DNA of 20,588 nt from 66-474 sp036759545 (GCA_036759545.1 DAIOUL010000042.1:1-20588); one strand, 5' to 3'; shown: positions 1 to 7,554, counted from the stretch's first letter. Notes: generated from the letters alone by a model not told the origin. Made by a program: numbers and translations.

Positions 1-55
1 GGTAGAGCTGTAGCTTCCCAAGCTACTGACGAGGGTTCGATTCCCTTCACCCGCT
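1..55 (+). tRNA. tRNA-Gly(CCC), 5' end outside window
   Basis: The 3' two thirds of a tRNA are visible. The anticodon stem is GTAGC (10-14) paired with GCTAC (22-26), around the 7-base loop TTCCCAA. Loop positions 3 to 5 are CCC, which reads the glycine codon GGG. The T arm is GAGGG (31-35), TTCGATT, CCCTT (43-47). The acceptor 3' strand CACCCGC is at 48-54, with discriminator T at 55. The sequence closely follows E. coli glyU as I remember it. The bases after position 55 are TAC, so the CCA end is not encoded and would have to be added by the nucleotidyltransferase. The acceptor 5' strand and most of the D arm lie before the window. Confidence 0.93.
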
Positions 56-297
56 TACCGACCGGCGGCGAAAGCTCGTGCCACGCAGCCTGCGCGGCTT
101 TCGGCAACTTTCGTGCAACCTGCCGGTCGCAATACGGCACGCACCGGAAGCGCCAGGCCCGTACGCCTGCGTGTGGCTGTTGTGGCCGGCGTGTGCGGTA
201 TGCTTCGCGTCGGGTGAATCGCGCCTTCCCTGCGGGCGCGCGTGCCGACCATTGAGACCGTGGTTGCTTCGCGCCGCGACTGCATTCGGGGGGAAAG

Positions 298-1431
298 ATG
301 TCCAGCAACGGACCGTTGTCCGAAAACGCGCACCTGATCGGTCGCGCCGAGGTGGATGACCTGGAAGCGATTCTCGCCGTCAGCAACGGCGATGTGACGG
401 AAACGATCCACTCCGTCGAGGAAAACCTGACTGCCATTTTCACCTGGGACTACGCCAAAGGCGTGCGGCCACAGCTCGGCAAGCTGTACGAGAAGGCCAA
501 GGCCGGCCAGTGGAATGCAGAAACCGACGTGCCGTGGAACACCGATGTCGATCAGCAGAAGGTGATGCTCGGCAACGTGCTGGCCTACGGCGGTTTCATG
601 CCGGGCATCAACGACCTGAAGGGCACCCCGTTCGAGAAGTGGACCGCGAACGAATGGATCGCGCTCGGTTGCGAATCGCAGAACTGGACGCTGTCGCAGT
701 TCCTGCACGGCGAGCAGGGCGCGCTGCTGTGCACGGCCAAGATCGTGGAAACCGTGCCGTGGATCGACGCCAAGTACTACGCGGCGACACAGGTCATGGA
801 CGAGGCGCGGCACGTCGAGGTGTTTTCGCGCTATCTCGACACCAAGCTTTCCGGCCACTATCCGATCAACGCCCATCTCAAATTGCTGCTCGACCAGATC
901 GTGCGCGACAGCCGCTGGGACATGACCTACCTCGGCATGCAGATCATGGTGGAAGGACTGGCACTGTCCGCATTCCGCTCGATGCATGATTTCACCGTCG
1001 AGCCGCTGCTGCGCCACATCCTGCGCTATGTGATGGCCGACGAGTCGCGGCACATCGCGTTCGGCGTGTTGACGCTGAAGGAACTCTATTCGGAGCTGTC
1101 CGCCGCAGAATTGCGCGAACGGCAGGAATTCGTGTTCGAGGCCGCGGTGCGCATGCGCGACCGTTTCCTGCAGCAGGAAGTCTGGGAGCGCATGGGTCTG
1201 CCGGTGAAGCAGACCATCAAGCTGGTCATGCAGTCACCCGAGCGGCAGGTGTTCCAGCGGATGCTGTTCTCCAACGTCGTGCCCAACTGCAAACGGCTCG
1301 GCCTGCTCGATGCGGGCGACGGCTGGTTGCGGCAGAAATTCGAGGAGCTCGGCGTGCTGCAGTTCGAGAATTTCGAGGACACCCGCAGCCCCTGCGAGGA
1401 ATTCTCGATCCCGCAGCAAAGCCTCACCTGA
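298..1431 (+). CDS. Ferritin-like diiron protein (possible oxygenase), function unknown
   Basis: A 377-residue soluble protein with the four-helix diiron signature of the ferritin-like/RNR-R2 superfamily. The likely metal ligands are E139 (HGEQ), E169 and H172 (DEARH), E219 (MVEG), and E249 and H252 (DESRH). This E, ExxH, E, ExxH order is typical of oxygen-activating diiron enzymes and related oxidases. No signal peptide or membrane segment is visible. The ATG at 298 follows a purine-rich GGGGGGAAAG, a good ribosome binding site. The 242 bases between the tRNA and this gene hold no convincing gene; TATGCT at 199-204 is a possible -10 box without a good -35. rimK follows 67 bp downstream. The neighbours do not reveal a substrate. 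I do not recognise a named family member: an N-oxygenase-like (AurF/CmlI) or RNR-R2-like oxidase are both open. Confidence 0.85.
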   Translation: MSSNGPLSENAHLIGRAEVDDLEAILAVSNGDVTETIHSVEENLTAIFTWDYAKGVRPQLGKLYEKAKAGQWNAETDVPWNTDVDQQKVMLGNVLAYGGFMPGINDLKGTPFEKWTANEWIALGCESQNWTLSQFLHGEQGALLCTAKIVETVPWIDAKYYAATQVMDEARHVEVFSRYLDTKLSGHYPINAHLKLLLDQIVRDSRWDMTYLGMQIMVEGLALSAFRSMHDFTVEPLLRHILRYVMADESRHIAFGVLTLKELYSELSAAELRERQEFVFEAAVRMRDRFLQQEVWERMGLPVKQTIKLVMQSPERQVFQRMLFSNVVPNCKRLGLLDAGDGWLRQKFEELGVLQFENFEDTRSPCEEFSIPQQSLT

Positions 1432-1464
1432 GGAACTCGCGTGGCCGCGCGGCGGAGCCGCGCT

Positions 1465-1473
1465 TGCTATACG
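1465..1473 (+). promoter_or_regulatory. Candidate extended -10 promoter of rimK
   Basis: TGCTATACG contains the extended -10 pattern TG-n-TA. It lies 25 bp before the rimK start and predicts a leader of about 20 bases. There is no good -35 hexamer upstream, which extended -10 promoters tolerate. Sequence inspection only. Confidence 0.4.
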
Positions 1474-1498
1474 CTGGCGGCGTGCCGGGGCGCCATCC

Positions 1499-2374
1499 AT
1501 GAAGATCGCCATCCTCTCGCGCAATGCGCGGCTGTATTCGACCACGCGGCTGGTTGCCGCGGCGCGCGCGCGCGGCCACCGGGTGCGCGTGCTCGATCCG
1601 CTGCGCTGCTACATGCGCATCGGTCATGACGGATTCGCGCTGCATTACGGCGGCCGTGCGCTCAAAGGTTTCGATTGCGTGATTCCGCGCATCGGCGCAT
1701 CGATCAACTTCTACGGCACCGCCGTGCTGCGTCAGTTCGAGATGATGGGCGTCTATACGCCCAATTCCTCCGAAGCCGTGCTGCGCGCGCGCGACAAGCT
1801 GCGCAGCCTGCAGATTCTGGCCAAACGCGGGCTGGACATGCCGGCGACCGTGTTCGGCGACAACCCGGACGACACCGGCGATCTGCTCGCGATGCTCGGA
1901 CCGCCGCCGCACGTCATCAAGCTCAACGAAGGTGCGCAAGGGCAGGGCGTGGTGCTGGCCGAGAAGCCGGCCGCCTCCCAGAGCGTGATCGAGGCGTTTC
2001 GCGGGCTCTACGCGAATTTCCTGGTGCAGGAATTCATCCGCGAGGCCAATGGTTGCGATGTGCGCTGCTTCGTCGTCGGGGACGAAGTCGTCGCGGCGAT
2101 GCTACGCGAAGCGGTGGCCGGCGACTTCCGTTCCAACCTGCATCGCGGCGGTACCGGCAGCAAGGTCGAACTTACGGAGCGCGAGCGCCTGACTGCCCTG
2201 CGCGCGGCGCGCGCAATGGAACTGGGAATCGCCGGAGTGGATTTGCTGCGTTCCGAGCGCGGGCCGCTGGTACTGGAGGTCAATGCGTCGCCGGGGTTGG
2301 AGGGGATCGAGGAGGTGACGGGAGTCGATGTCGCAACCGCGATCGTCCGGCATGTGGAGACGAAACTGGCCTGA
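1499..2374 (+). CDS. rimK: Ribosomal protein S6--L-glutamate ligase RimK
   Basis: A 291-residue ATP-grasp ligase that adds glutamates to the C-terminus of ribosomal protein S6 in E. coli. The start MKIAILSRN, the stretch CVIPRIGASINFYGT (60-74), the glycine-rich ATP loop EGAQGQGVV (144-152), GDFRSNLHRGG (208-218) and the metal/ATP motif LEVNASPGLEGIE (259-271) match E. coli RimK (300 aa) almost residue for residue as I recall it. The frame is open further upstream, to about 1310 inside the previous gene. The ATG at 1499 is chosen because the homologous N-terminus starts exactly there, although no strong Shine-Dalgarno is visible. The gene stands alone between the diiron protein and a separately promoted secreted protein. 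Whether it modifies S6 here cannot be told without the rpsF C-terminus. Confidence 0.96.
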   Translation: MKIAILSRNARLYSTTRLVAAARARGHRVRVLDPLRCYMRIGHDGFALHYGGRALKGFDCVIPRIGASINFYGTAVLRQFEMMGVYTPNSSEAVLRARDKLRSLQILAKRGLDMPATVFGDNPDDTGDLLAMLGPPPHVIKLNEGAQGQGVVLAEKPAASQSVIEAFRGLYANFLVQEFIREANGCDVRCFVVGDEVVAAMLREAVAGDFRSNLHRGGTGSKVELTERERLTALRAARAMELGIAGVDLLRSERGPLVLEVNASPGLEGIEEVTGVDVATAIVRHVETKLA

Positions 2375-2382
2375 ACCGCGAT

Positions 2383-2411
2383 CGACGATTTTCTTAGTAC
2401 GAAAATTGTCG
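2383..2411 (+). repeat. 11-bp inverted repeat between rimK and a sigma70 promoter
   Basis: CGACGATTTTC (2383-2393) and GAAAATTGTCG (2401-2411) are inverted repeats with one mismatch around the 7-base spacer TTAGTAC. As RNA the mismatch becomes a G-U pair, giving an unbroken 11-bp stem 8 bases after the rimK stop. The right arm ends exactly where the TTGACA -35 box begins. It could be a 3' stem for rimK mRNA (there is no T-run, so not a classical intrinsic terminator) or a binding site for a regulator of the downstream promoter. It is AT-rich compared with its surroundings. Confidence 0.7.
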
Positions 2412-2440
2412 TTGACAGAGTTCGGACCCGGAACTAGGAT
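2412..2440 (+). promoter_or_regulatory. Sigma70-type promoter of the secreted-protein gene
   Basis: TTGACA (2412-2417, perfect consensus) and TAGGAT (2435-2440, four of six) are separated by the optimal 17 bp. The predicted transcript starts near 2447, about 40 bases before the ATG at 2487. It is the best-looking promoter in the window. A short TGTC-GTT-GACA dyad (2407-2417) overlaps the -35. Confidence 0.75.
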
Positions 2441-2486
2441 GCATGACACTCGGCGCCGGAAGGCGCGGCAAATGGTGGAGTGAGTC

Positions 2487-3077
2487 ATGAACGCATCCAG
2501 CCGCTGGGGCATTGCACTGATCGCGGCATTCGCGCTGCAGGCCTATGCCCAAACCGGAGAGAGCCAGGCAAGCGCCGGCTCAAGCCCGGCCATGCCGGCT
2601 CAAACGGCGGTACCCGCAAGTCCGGCTCCGGTTGCTCCGGCGGCTGCCATTCCGGAAGACAATGGCAAGCCGGTGGTAAAGGCGGATACCAAGGACAATT
2701 TCGAGGCGATCGTCGCGGCCATCCATCAGCAGATGCAGCCGGGCGGGCGCTGGCAGTACATCGACCAGAACGAACGCGCCGCGCTCGACAACAGCTTTGC
2801 CGACATGGCAAAGCTGTACGATCAATTCGGCAGCGTGGACAAGATGGACGGCCCGGCGAAAATGCGGCTGCTGGCAGACCAGGGCACGGTAAATTCCATC
2901 CTGACGAAAAAAGATGGCGATCGCCTGATCTGCAAGAGCGAAATGCCGGTGGGCTCGCACCTGCCGGTGAAGACCTGCCGAACCTACGCGCAGGTTCAGG
3001 CAGAAGAACGGGGAGCGCAAACGACTCTTCTGCAACTTCAGCAGAAACAAAATTGGCAGGAAAAGGAAGGGCACTGA
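2487..3077 (+). CDS. Secreted protein of unknown function with conserved two-Cys C-terminal motif
   Basis: A 196-residue protein with a Sec signal peptide (hydrophobic stretch 8-19, likely cleavage after AYA at 21). An Ala/Pro/Ser-rich linker (about 22-60) leads to a mixed alpha domain (about 66-145). Near the end is ICKSEMPVGSHLPVKTCRT, with Cys149 and Cys164 around a GSxxP core, a pattern I recall from small periplasmic proteins of Xanthomonadales. The last 20 residues are Gln-rich and charged. The ATG at 2487 follows GGTGGAG at a usable distance. It has its own strong promoter and sits 122 bp before the BlaI-type repressor on the same strand. The position suggests, but does not show, a link with that regulator. 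The two cysteines may form a disulfide in the periplasm. No enzymatic motif was seen. Confidence 0.8.
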   Translation: MNASSRWGIALIAAFALQAYAQTGESQASAGSSPAMPAQTAVPASPAPVAPAAAIPEDNGKPVVKADTKDNFEAIVAAIHQQMQPGGRWQYIDQNERAALDNSFADMAKLYDQFGSVDKMDGPAKMRLLADQGTVNSILTKKDGDRLICKSEMPVGSHLPVKTCRTYAQVQAEERGAQTTLLQLQQKQNWQEKEGH

Positions 3078-3199
3078 TTGCGCTGTCTGCCCCCGGCGTT
3101 TGCACGAGGGTGCTTCTGCCGGTGTGCACGCAAATATCCGCGCCGATTCACGTTCGGAGTAGATTCGGGCGACCAAGCCGATAGCCGACCGAGCCACTG

Positions 3200-3598
3200 A
3201 TGCGATCAAGCGAAAGAACGCCCCGACCGACCGAGGCCGAACTGGAAATCCTGCAGGTGCTGTGGGAGCGTGGTGGGTGCACGGTGCGCGACGTGCATGA
3301 AGTGCTGCATCGTCGAGACGGTACCGGCTACACAACTGCGCTGAAATTGTTGCAGATCATGCACGGCAAAGGTCTGGTGACGCGCGACGACTCGCAACGC
3401 GCGCACGTGTTTCGCGCGGCGGTCAGTAAGGAGAAGACGCAAAAACGATTCCTTGCCGACCTGGTGCAGCGGGTGTTCGATGGCTCGCCTTCCAAACTCG
3501 CACTCGAAGCGCTCGGCAATGCGCGCCTGTCGCAGCGCGATGTAGCGAAGTTGCGCGAGCTGCTGGACAAGCACGACGACAAGGAAAAGTCGTCATGA
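3200..3598 (+). CDS. BlaI/MecI/CopY-family transcriptional repressor
   Basis: A 132-residue protein with the winged-helix pattern of BlaI/MecI: PTEAELEILQVLWERG (10-25), VRDVHEVL (29-36) and GYTTALKLLQIMHGKGLV (42-59) form the DNA-binding domain. The C-terminal half (about 75-125) should form the dimerisation helices. Members bind dyad operators as dimers and are inactivated by proteolysis triggered by the partner M56 protease, or by copper in the CopY branch. Its stop overlaps the start of the M56 gene by ATGA, so the two are translationally coupled. The ribosome binding site is weak. No beta-lactamase lies nearby, so the name should not be read as beta-lactam resistance. The 122 bp upstream show no clear BlaI-type dyad. 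Confidence 0.93.
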   Translation: MRSSERTPRPTEAELEILQVLWERGGCTVRDVHEVLHRRDGTGYTTALKLLQIMHGKGLVTRDDSQRAHVFRAAVSKEKTQKRFLADLVQRVFDGSPSKLALEALGNARLSQRDVAKLRELLDKHDDKEKSS

Positions 3599-5397
3599 AC
3601 GTGATCGATGCGATCGGTTGGACGCTGCTGCATTTCCTGTGGCAGGGTGCCCTCATCGGAGGGATTTATGCTGCGCTGCGCGCGCGCTGCCGCACGCCGC
3701 AAACGCGTTACGTCCTCGGCCTCGCTGCCCTCGCGCTGTGCGCGACGACTCCGGTCATCACCTTGTGTTGGCTGTGGCCTTCGCAGCCATTGGCCCAATC
3801 CGTCCAGCGGCTGCCGGATCGCCCCGCCGGCGGCATCGGATCGATAGATGTTGCAGACGGCGAACTCTGGCGTCACATCGACATCGTGCTGCCGTGGTTG
3901 GTCGCGTTCTGGTGTGCGGGGATCGCGTTGCTCGCCGCCCGCTCGCTTCGGGATTGGTTGCGGCTGACGCGCGCGCGCAAGCATGCGGTGCGGGTGAACG
4001 CATGGAGCGAACGGGTCGAAACGTTGGCACTGCGCTTCGGTGTGCATCGCTGCGTCGACCTGCTTGCCACCGCAGCCGTCGAGGCGCCCACGTTGCTCGG
4101 TGTATTCAAGCCGGCGATCCTGCTGCCGACGGCGCTGCTGCTTCGTCTGCCGCCTGCGCAACTGGAACTGATCCTCGCGCACGAACTGAGCCACGTGCGC
4201 CGTTGGGATTACCTGGTGAACCTGGCGCAGGTCCTCCTGGAAACGCTGTTGTTCTATCACCCGGCGGTGCATTGGCTGTCCTCGCGGCTGCGCGCGGATC
4301 GCGAGCTGTGCTGCGACCAGGACGTGCTGACGACGATGGGCGCGCCAGCGCGCAGTTACGCGCAGGCTCTTGCGGAACTCGCCGAAACCGCTTCGCACCT
4401 CGCGCCCGCAGCGAACGGCGGCGGGCTGGTCGAGCGTATCGAAATTCTTCTGGCGGCTCCTCGGACGCGCCGGCCAACTGGCGTCTGGATGCCGCTGTTG
4501 TCCGTTGCAGCGGCGTTGTTGCTCGCGTTCGGACTGAAACAGGCGCTCGAGCCCGCGGCTATCGCCAATCCCGTTGCGTCCGGCGCGAGGCCTGCTTCGG
4601 CTTCGCGTCTCCTCGCGGCAGCGGCACCGCGACCCATCGCGCCGCCGCACGTGGCGATGCAAGTGCCTCGGCCATCCGTTGCGGACAAACACGACGCGGA
4701 CACCGCCGGCCCCGCCGTCGCGCAATCGGACTCAACAATCCAGAGGAAGTCAGCCGGGGCGAAGCATGAATTTTCTGCGCAACCGAAGTCCTCTCCATTG
4801 CCAGAGCGGAACTCCGTCGAAGCGCACACGAGCGTTGTTTATCACACCGTGAAACCGCTTGTCCGCACCGGGAATGAAACCGCGCGTGTACCGGTAACCG
4901 ATCTCGTCGACCGGTCGCTGTCGTTCGTCACTGCGCCCGTGGCGAGTTCGTCCCCACCGGCGCCCGCACACACCTCCGCCGATCAGGCGGATGCACCGAC
5001 CTCGGATTCGGCCGGCCAGGCCAGCACTCGAGCGGACGTCAAACAGCCGCAAGCCGCGCCGCAAGTGACGCATTTCGTCGCGCCGGTCTATCCGGCGGAA
5101 TCGGACATGGCGCGCGGGCGCGTGGACCTGCAGTTCCGGATCGCGGCGGATGGCAGTGTGCAAGATGTCGCGGTGCTGGCGGGCGGCGATCATCCGCAAC
5201 TGGCGCGCGCCGCGGTTGCGGCCTTGCGCCAGTGGCGATTCGCGCCGGAGAGCGCGCAGCCGGGCCACGTGTACCGGCAGGCGATCGATTTCGATCAGGC
5301 CGCGGGTGCGAAATCCTGCCGGGTTCCGACCGGTTCCCACATCTGCCGCAATGATCTCGGGGATGAGGCGATGGGCGTCACGGTCAGCACACGCTGA
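3595..5397 (+). CDS. M56 (BlaR1-like) membrane metallopeptidase with C-terminal TonB domain
   Basis: A 600-residue inner-membrane protein. Hydrophobic segments lie at about 7-28, 39-61, 96-116 and 298-315. The zinc protease motif HELSH is at 196-200, with likely third ligand E237 in RADRELCCDQD, as in BlaR1/MecR1. After the last membrane segment comes a low-complexity Ala/Pro/Ser linker (about 320-490). A TonB C-terminal fold follows (about 491-570: VAPVYP, GRVDLQFRIAADGSV, ALRQWRFAP), and then a short tail with Cys575 and Cys584. BlaR1 carries a penicillin-binding sensor at this place, which is absent here. The likely role is to sense an envelope signal and to cleave or release the BlaI-type repressor encoded just upstream (4-bp overlap). 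TonB-tailed M56 proteins are known in proteobacteria, but their signals are poorly understood. A weak hairpin (5404-5418) follows the stop. Confidence 0.9.
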   Translation: MNVIDAIGWTLLHFLWQGALIGGIYAALRARCRTPQTRYVLGLAALALCATTPVITLCWLWPSQPLAQSVQRLPDRPAGGIGSIDVADGELWRHIDIVLPWLVAFWCAGIALLAARSLRDWLRLTRARKHAVRVNAWSERVETLALRFGVHRCVDLLATAAVEAPTLLGVFKPAILLPTALLLRLPPAQLELILAHELSHVRRWDYLVNLAQVLLETLLFYHPAVHWLSSRLRADRELCCDQDVLTTMGAPARSYAQALAELAETASHLAPAANGGGLVERIEILLAAPRTRRPTGVWMPLLSVAAALLLAFGLKQALEPAAIANPVASGARPASASRLLAAAAPRPIAPPHVAMQVPRPSVADKHDADTAGPAVAQSDSTIQRKSAGAKHEFSAQPKSSPLPERNSVEAHTSVVYHTVKPLVRTGNETARVPVTDLVDRSLSFVTAPVASSSPPAPAHTSADQADAPTSDSAGQASTRADVKQPQAAPQVTHFVAPVYPAESDMARGRVDLQFRIAADGSVQDVAVLAGGDHPQLARAAVAALRQWRFAPESAQPGHVYRQAIDFDQAAGAKSCRVPTGSHICRNDLGDEAMGVTVSTR

Positions 5398-5530
5398 CCG
5401 GGGCGGCAGGTCTTGCCGTTCCACGCTGAACCGTGCCGGTCCGTTCGCGCGACCCCATCCCCGTTTCAGGCTAAGCTTGTAGCCGGCGCGTCCGCGCGTC
5501 TCATGTGACCGGTCCTGGACGGATTCCGAC

Positions 5531-6217
5531 ATGCGCGTGCTGGTGATCGAAGACAACAACGACATCGCGACCAACATCGGCGACTACCTCGAGGACCACG
5601 GCCACGTGGTCGACTTCGCCGGCGACGGCGTCACCGGCCTGCACCTGGCGGTGGTCAACGATTTCGACGTGATCGTGCTGGACCTCACCCTGCCGGGCAT
5701 GGACGGCCTGGAGGTCTGCCGCAAGCTGCGCGGCGAGGCGCACAAGCACACGCCAATCCTGATGCTGACGGCGCGCGACGCGCTGGATCAGAAGCTGGTC
5801 GGTTTCGAATCCGGCGCCGACGACTACATGACCAAGCCGTTCGCGCTGCAGGAGCTGGCCGCGCGGCTGGAAGTGCTGTCGCGCCGCGGCAAGGGACCGC
5901 AGAGCCGGGTGTTGAAGGTGGCCGACCTCACCTTCAATCTCGACACCCTGACCGTCACGCGCGACGGCAAGCCCATCCAGTTGAACCCGATCGGCCTGAA
6001 ACTGCTGCAGGCGCTGATGGAAGCCAGCCCCTCGGTGGTGACGCGGCAGGAACTCGAGCAAAGGGTGTGGGGCGAGGAACTGCCCGATTCGGATTCGTTG
6101 CGCGTGCACATCCACGGCCTGCGCGCGGCGATCGACAAGCCCTTCGAGAAGCCGCTGATACACACCCGCCACGGAATCGGCTATCGCATGGTCGATCCGG
6201 ATGCAACCGCGACGTAG
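5531..6217 (+). CDS. OmpR/PhoB-family response regulator
   Basis: A 228-residue two-domain regulator. The receiver domain (1-118) has the acidic pair E7/D8, phospho-acceptor D51 in VLDLTLPGMDG, T80 and K102 in the TKPF motif. The winged-helix DNA-binding domain (about 128-222) contains LNPIGLKLLQALMEA, the recognition region SDSLRVHIHGLRAAID and the terminal wing GIGYRM. It should be phosphorylated by the kinase encoded next, whose start lies inside this gene. The sequence resembles what I remember of Xanthomonas ColR-type regulators, but I would not assign that name without an alignment. ATG 5531 has GGACGGA upstream. No convincing promoter was found in the 133-bp gap before it. Confidence 0.95.
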   Translation: MRVLVIEDNNDIATNIGDYLEDHGHVVDFAGDGVTGLHLAVVNDFDVIVLDLTLPGMDGLEVCRKLRGEAHKHTPILMLTARDALDQKLVGFESGADDYMTKPFALQELAARLEVLSRRGKGPQSRVLKVADLTFNLDTLTVTRDGKPIQLNPIGLKLLQALMEASPSVVTRQELEQRVWGEELPDSDSLRVHIHGLRAAIDKPFEKPLIHTRHGIGYRMVDPDATAT

Positions 6218-7487
6218 GCTTCGCAGCCGCATCATCATTTCCTATGCGCTGCTCGGTTTCGGGTTGTCGGCGCTGTTCGCCGTGGCGGCGATGTACGTCC
6301 GCGCCAAGGTCGAGGATCAACTGGTGGTGTCCTCGCTCCAGCACGACGTCGATCAGGCGGTGGAACACGTGCACGAAGATCCGAGTCAGCCGGCAAGCTC
6401 GGAGTTGATCCAGGCGTGGATGTGGAGCGATCGGACCGTCTACAAGGCACCGCTCGGATGGCAGCAATTGAACAGTGGTGTCTACAACATCACTGAAACC
6501 GGGCCCGATGGGCAGATACACCACTACAAATTGGCGGTCCGAAGAAAGTATGGACTTGTCGGTTTCGTCAGGTACGACATCAGCCGGGAGCAGCTCGGAA
6601 GACGGCAATTGCTCACCGGCCTCGTCGCCGCAGTGGTGGTATTCGGGTTACTGTCGCTGTTGTTCGGAATCTACTTGTCAGGCCGGGTGATGAGGCCTGT
6701 AACCGAACTCGCGCAGCGGCTGCGGGCGTTGCGGCGAGGGGAGAGGCTGGAGCCGCTGGCCCCTTACTTCGCCGAGGACGAAGTCGGCGAACTGGCCGCG
6801 GCGCTGGACGACTACGCACAACGCCAGAGCGCGATGGTCGAGCGCGACCGTGAATTCAACGCCGACGTCAGCCACGAACTGCGCACGCCGCTGGCGGTGA
6901 TCGCCACCACCACCGAACTGCTGCTGGACAATCCCGATCTCTCCGACAAGATCAAGACGAGATTGAAACGCATCGAGCGCGCGGTGCGCCAATCCACCGA
7001 ATTGACCCAGGCACTACTGCTGCTCTCGCGGGCCGAACGTTCCGGCCCGCAGGACGGGGAAACCACGGACGTCGCGAAGATCGCCGCGGAGGTGATCGAC
7101 ACCAACCAGCAGCACCTCGGCAGCAAGCCGGTGACGATGCGTCTGGAAGTCGAACACCCTTGCGAAGTGGAAGCGCCGTCGTCGGTGGTTGCGGTGGCGC
7201 TGGGTAACCTGGTCGGCAACGCCTGCAAGTACACGATGGAAGGCGAAGTGGTGGTGCGCGTGCAGGATGGCCGCGTGCTGGTCGAAGACACCGGGCCTGG
7301 CATCAAGGCCGAAGATGCCGAACATCTGTTCGAACGCGGCGTGCGCGGCGAAGGACAGACCGTGAAGGGCGCGGGTTTAGGGCTAGCGATCGTTCGCCGC
7401 CTGTGCGAACTGTACGGCTGGCGCGTGTCGCTCGCGCCCCGCGCCGAACGCGGCGCCGTGGCCACGCTGGATTTTCAGAAAACGTGA
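6201..7487 (+). CDS. Membrane sensor histidine kinase (HAMP)
   Basis: A 428-residue kinase overlapping the response-regulator gene by 17 bp, so the pair is cotranscribed and probably translationally coupled. Transmembrane segments are at about 11-31 and 137-160, bounding a periplasmic sensor of about 105 residues with a His/Glu cluster (VEHVHED, 54-60) that could bind metal or protons. HAMP follows (about 160-212). The H box is DVSHELRTP with phospho-acceptor H225. The ATPase domain has the N box (NLVGNACKYT, N336/N340), G1 (VEDTGPGI, 361-368) and G2 (GAGLG, 390-394). All catalytic motifs are intact. The input signal is unknown. The TGA stop falls within the first heptamer of the 7484-7554 inverted repeat. 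A ColS-like role is possible but unproven; I see no ExxE iron motif in the sensor. Confidence 0.94.
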   Translation: MQPRRRLRSRIIISYALLGFGLSALFAVAAMYVRAKVEDQLVVSSLQHDVDQAVEHVHEDPSQPASSELIQAWMWSDRTVYKAPLGWQQLNSGVYNITETGPDGQIHHYKLAVRRKYGLVGFVRYDISREQLGRRQLLTGLVAAVVVFGLLSLLFGIYLSGRVMRPVTELAQRLRALRRGERLEPLAPYFAEDEVGELAAALDDYAQRQSAMVERDREFNADVSHELRTPLAVIATTTELLLDNPDLSDKIKTRLKRIERAVRQSTELTQALLLLSRAERSGPQDGETTDVAKIAAEVIDTNQQHLGSKPVTMRLEVEHPCEVEAPSSVVAVALGNLVGNACKYTMEGEVVVRVQDGRVLVEDTGPGIKAEDAEHLFERGVRGEGQTVKGAGLGLAIVRRLCELYGWRVSLAPRAERGAVATLDFQKT

Positions 7488-7554
7488 GCGGTGATTGGTG
7501 AGTGGTGAGCAGTAAAAGCTCGCAAGTTTTAAGCGCTGACCGCTGACCGCTCAC
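7484..7554. repeat. Heptamer tandem repeats forming an inverted repeat at a convergent gene junction
   Basis: The left side is a run of imperfect heptamers GTGAGCG, GTGATTG, GTGAGTG, GTGAGCA (7484-7511). The right side is GCTGACC, GCTGACC, GCTCAC (7535-7554), the same family on the other strand. GTGAGCGGT (7484-7492) and ACCGCTCAC (7546-7554) are a perfect 9-bp inverted pair, with further partial pairing inside. The histidine kinase TGA (7485-7487) and the ilvE stop (TCA, 7551-7553) both lie in the arms. The structure may act as a bidirectional transcription end. The same heptamer is found at 18525-18546. Confidence 0.75.

Noticed and set aside
55..1053. Minus-strand frame of 332 codons over the diiron gene
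   Set aside because: No recognisable domain or ribosome binding site, and it is antisense to a protein with complete metal-binding motifs.
3328..4725. Minus-strand open frame of about 465 codons opposite the BlaI and M56 genes
   Set aside because: Arg/Gln-rich composition with no motif. It is a shadow of two well-supported genes.
3200..5397. Beta-lactam resistance regulation (blaI-blaR1)
   Set aside because: The M56 protein has a TonB domain instead of a penicillin-binding sensor, and no beta-lactamase gene is in the window.
5531..7487. Firm naming of the two-component pair as colR-colS
   Set aside because: The regulator looks similar from memory, but the kinase sensor lacks a visible ExxE motif and no alignment could be run.
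7484..7554. CRISPR-like direct repeats
   Set aside because: The units are 7 bp without spacers, and no cas genes are present.
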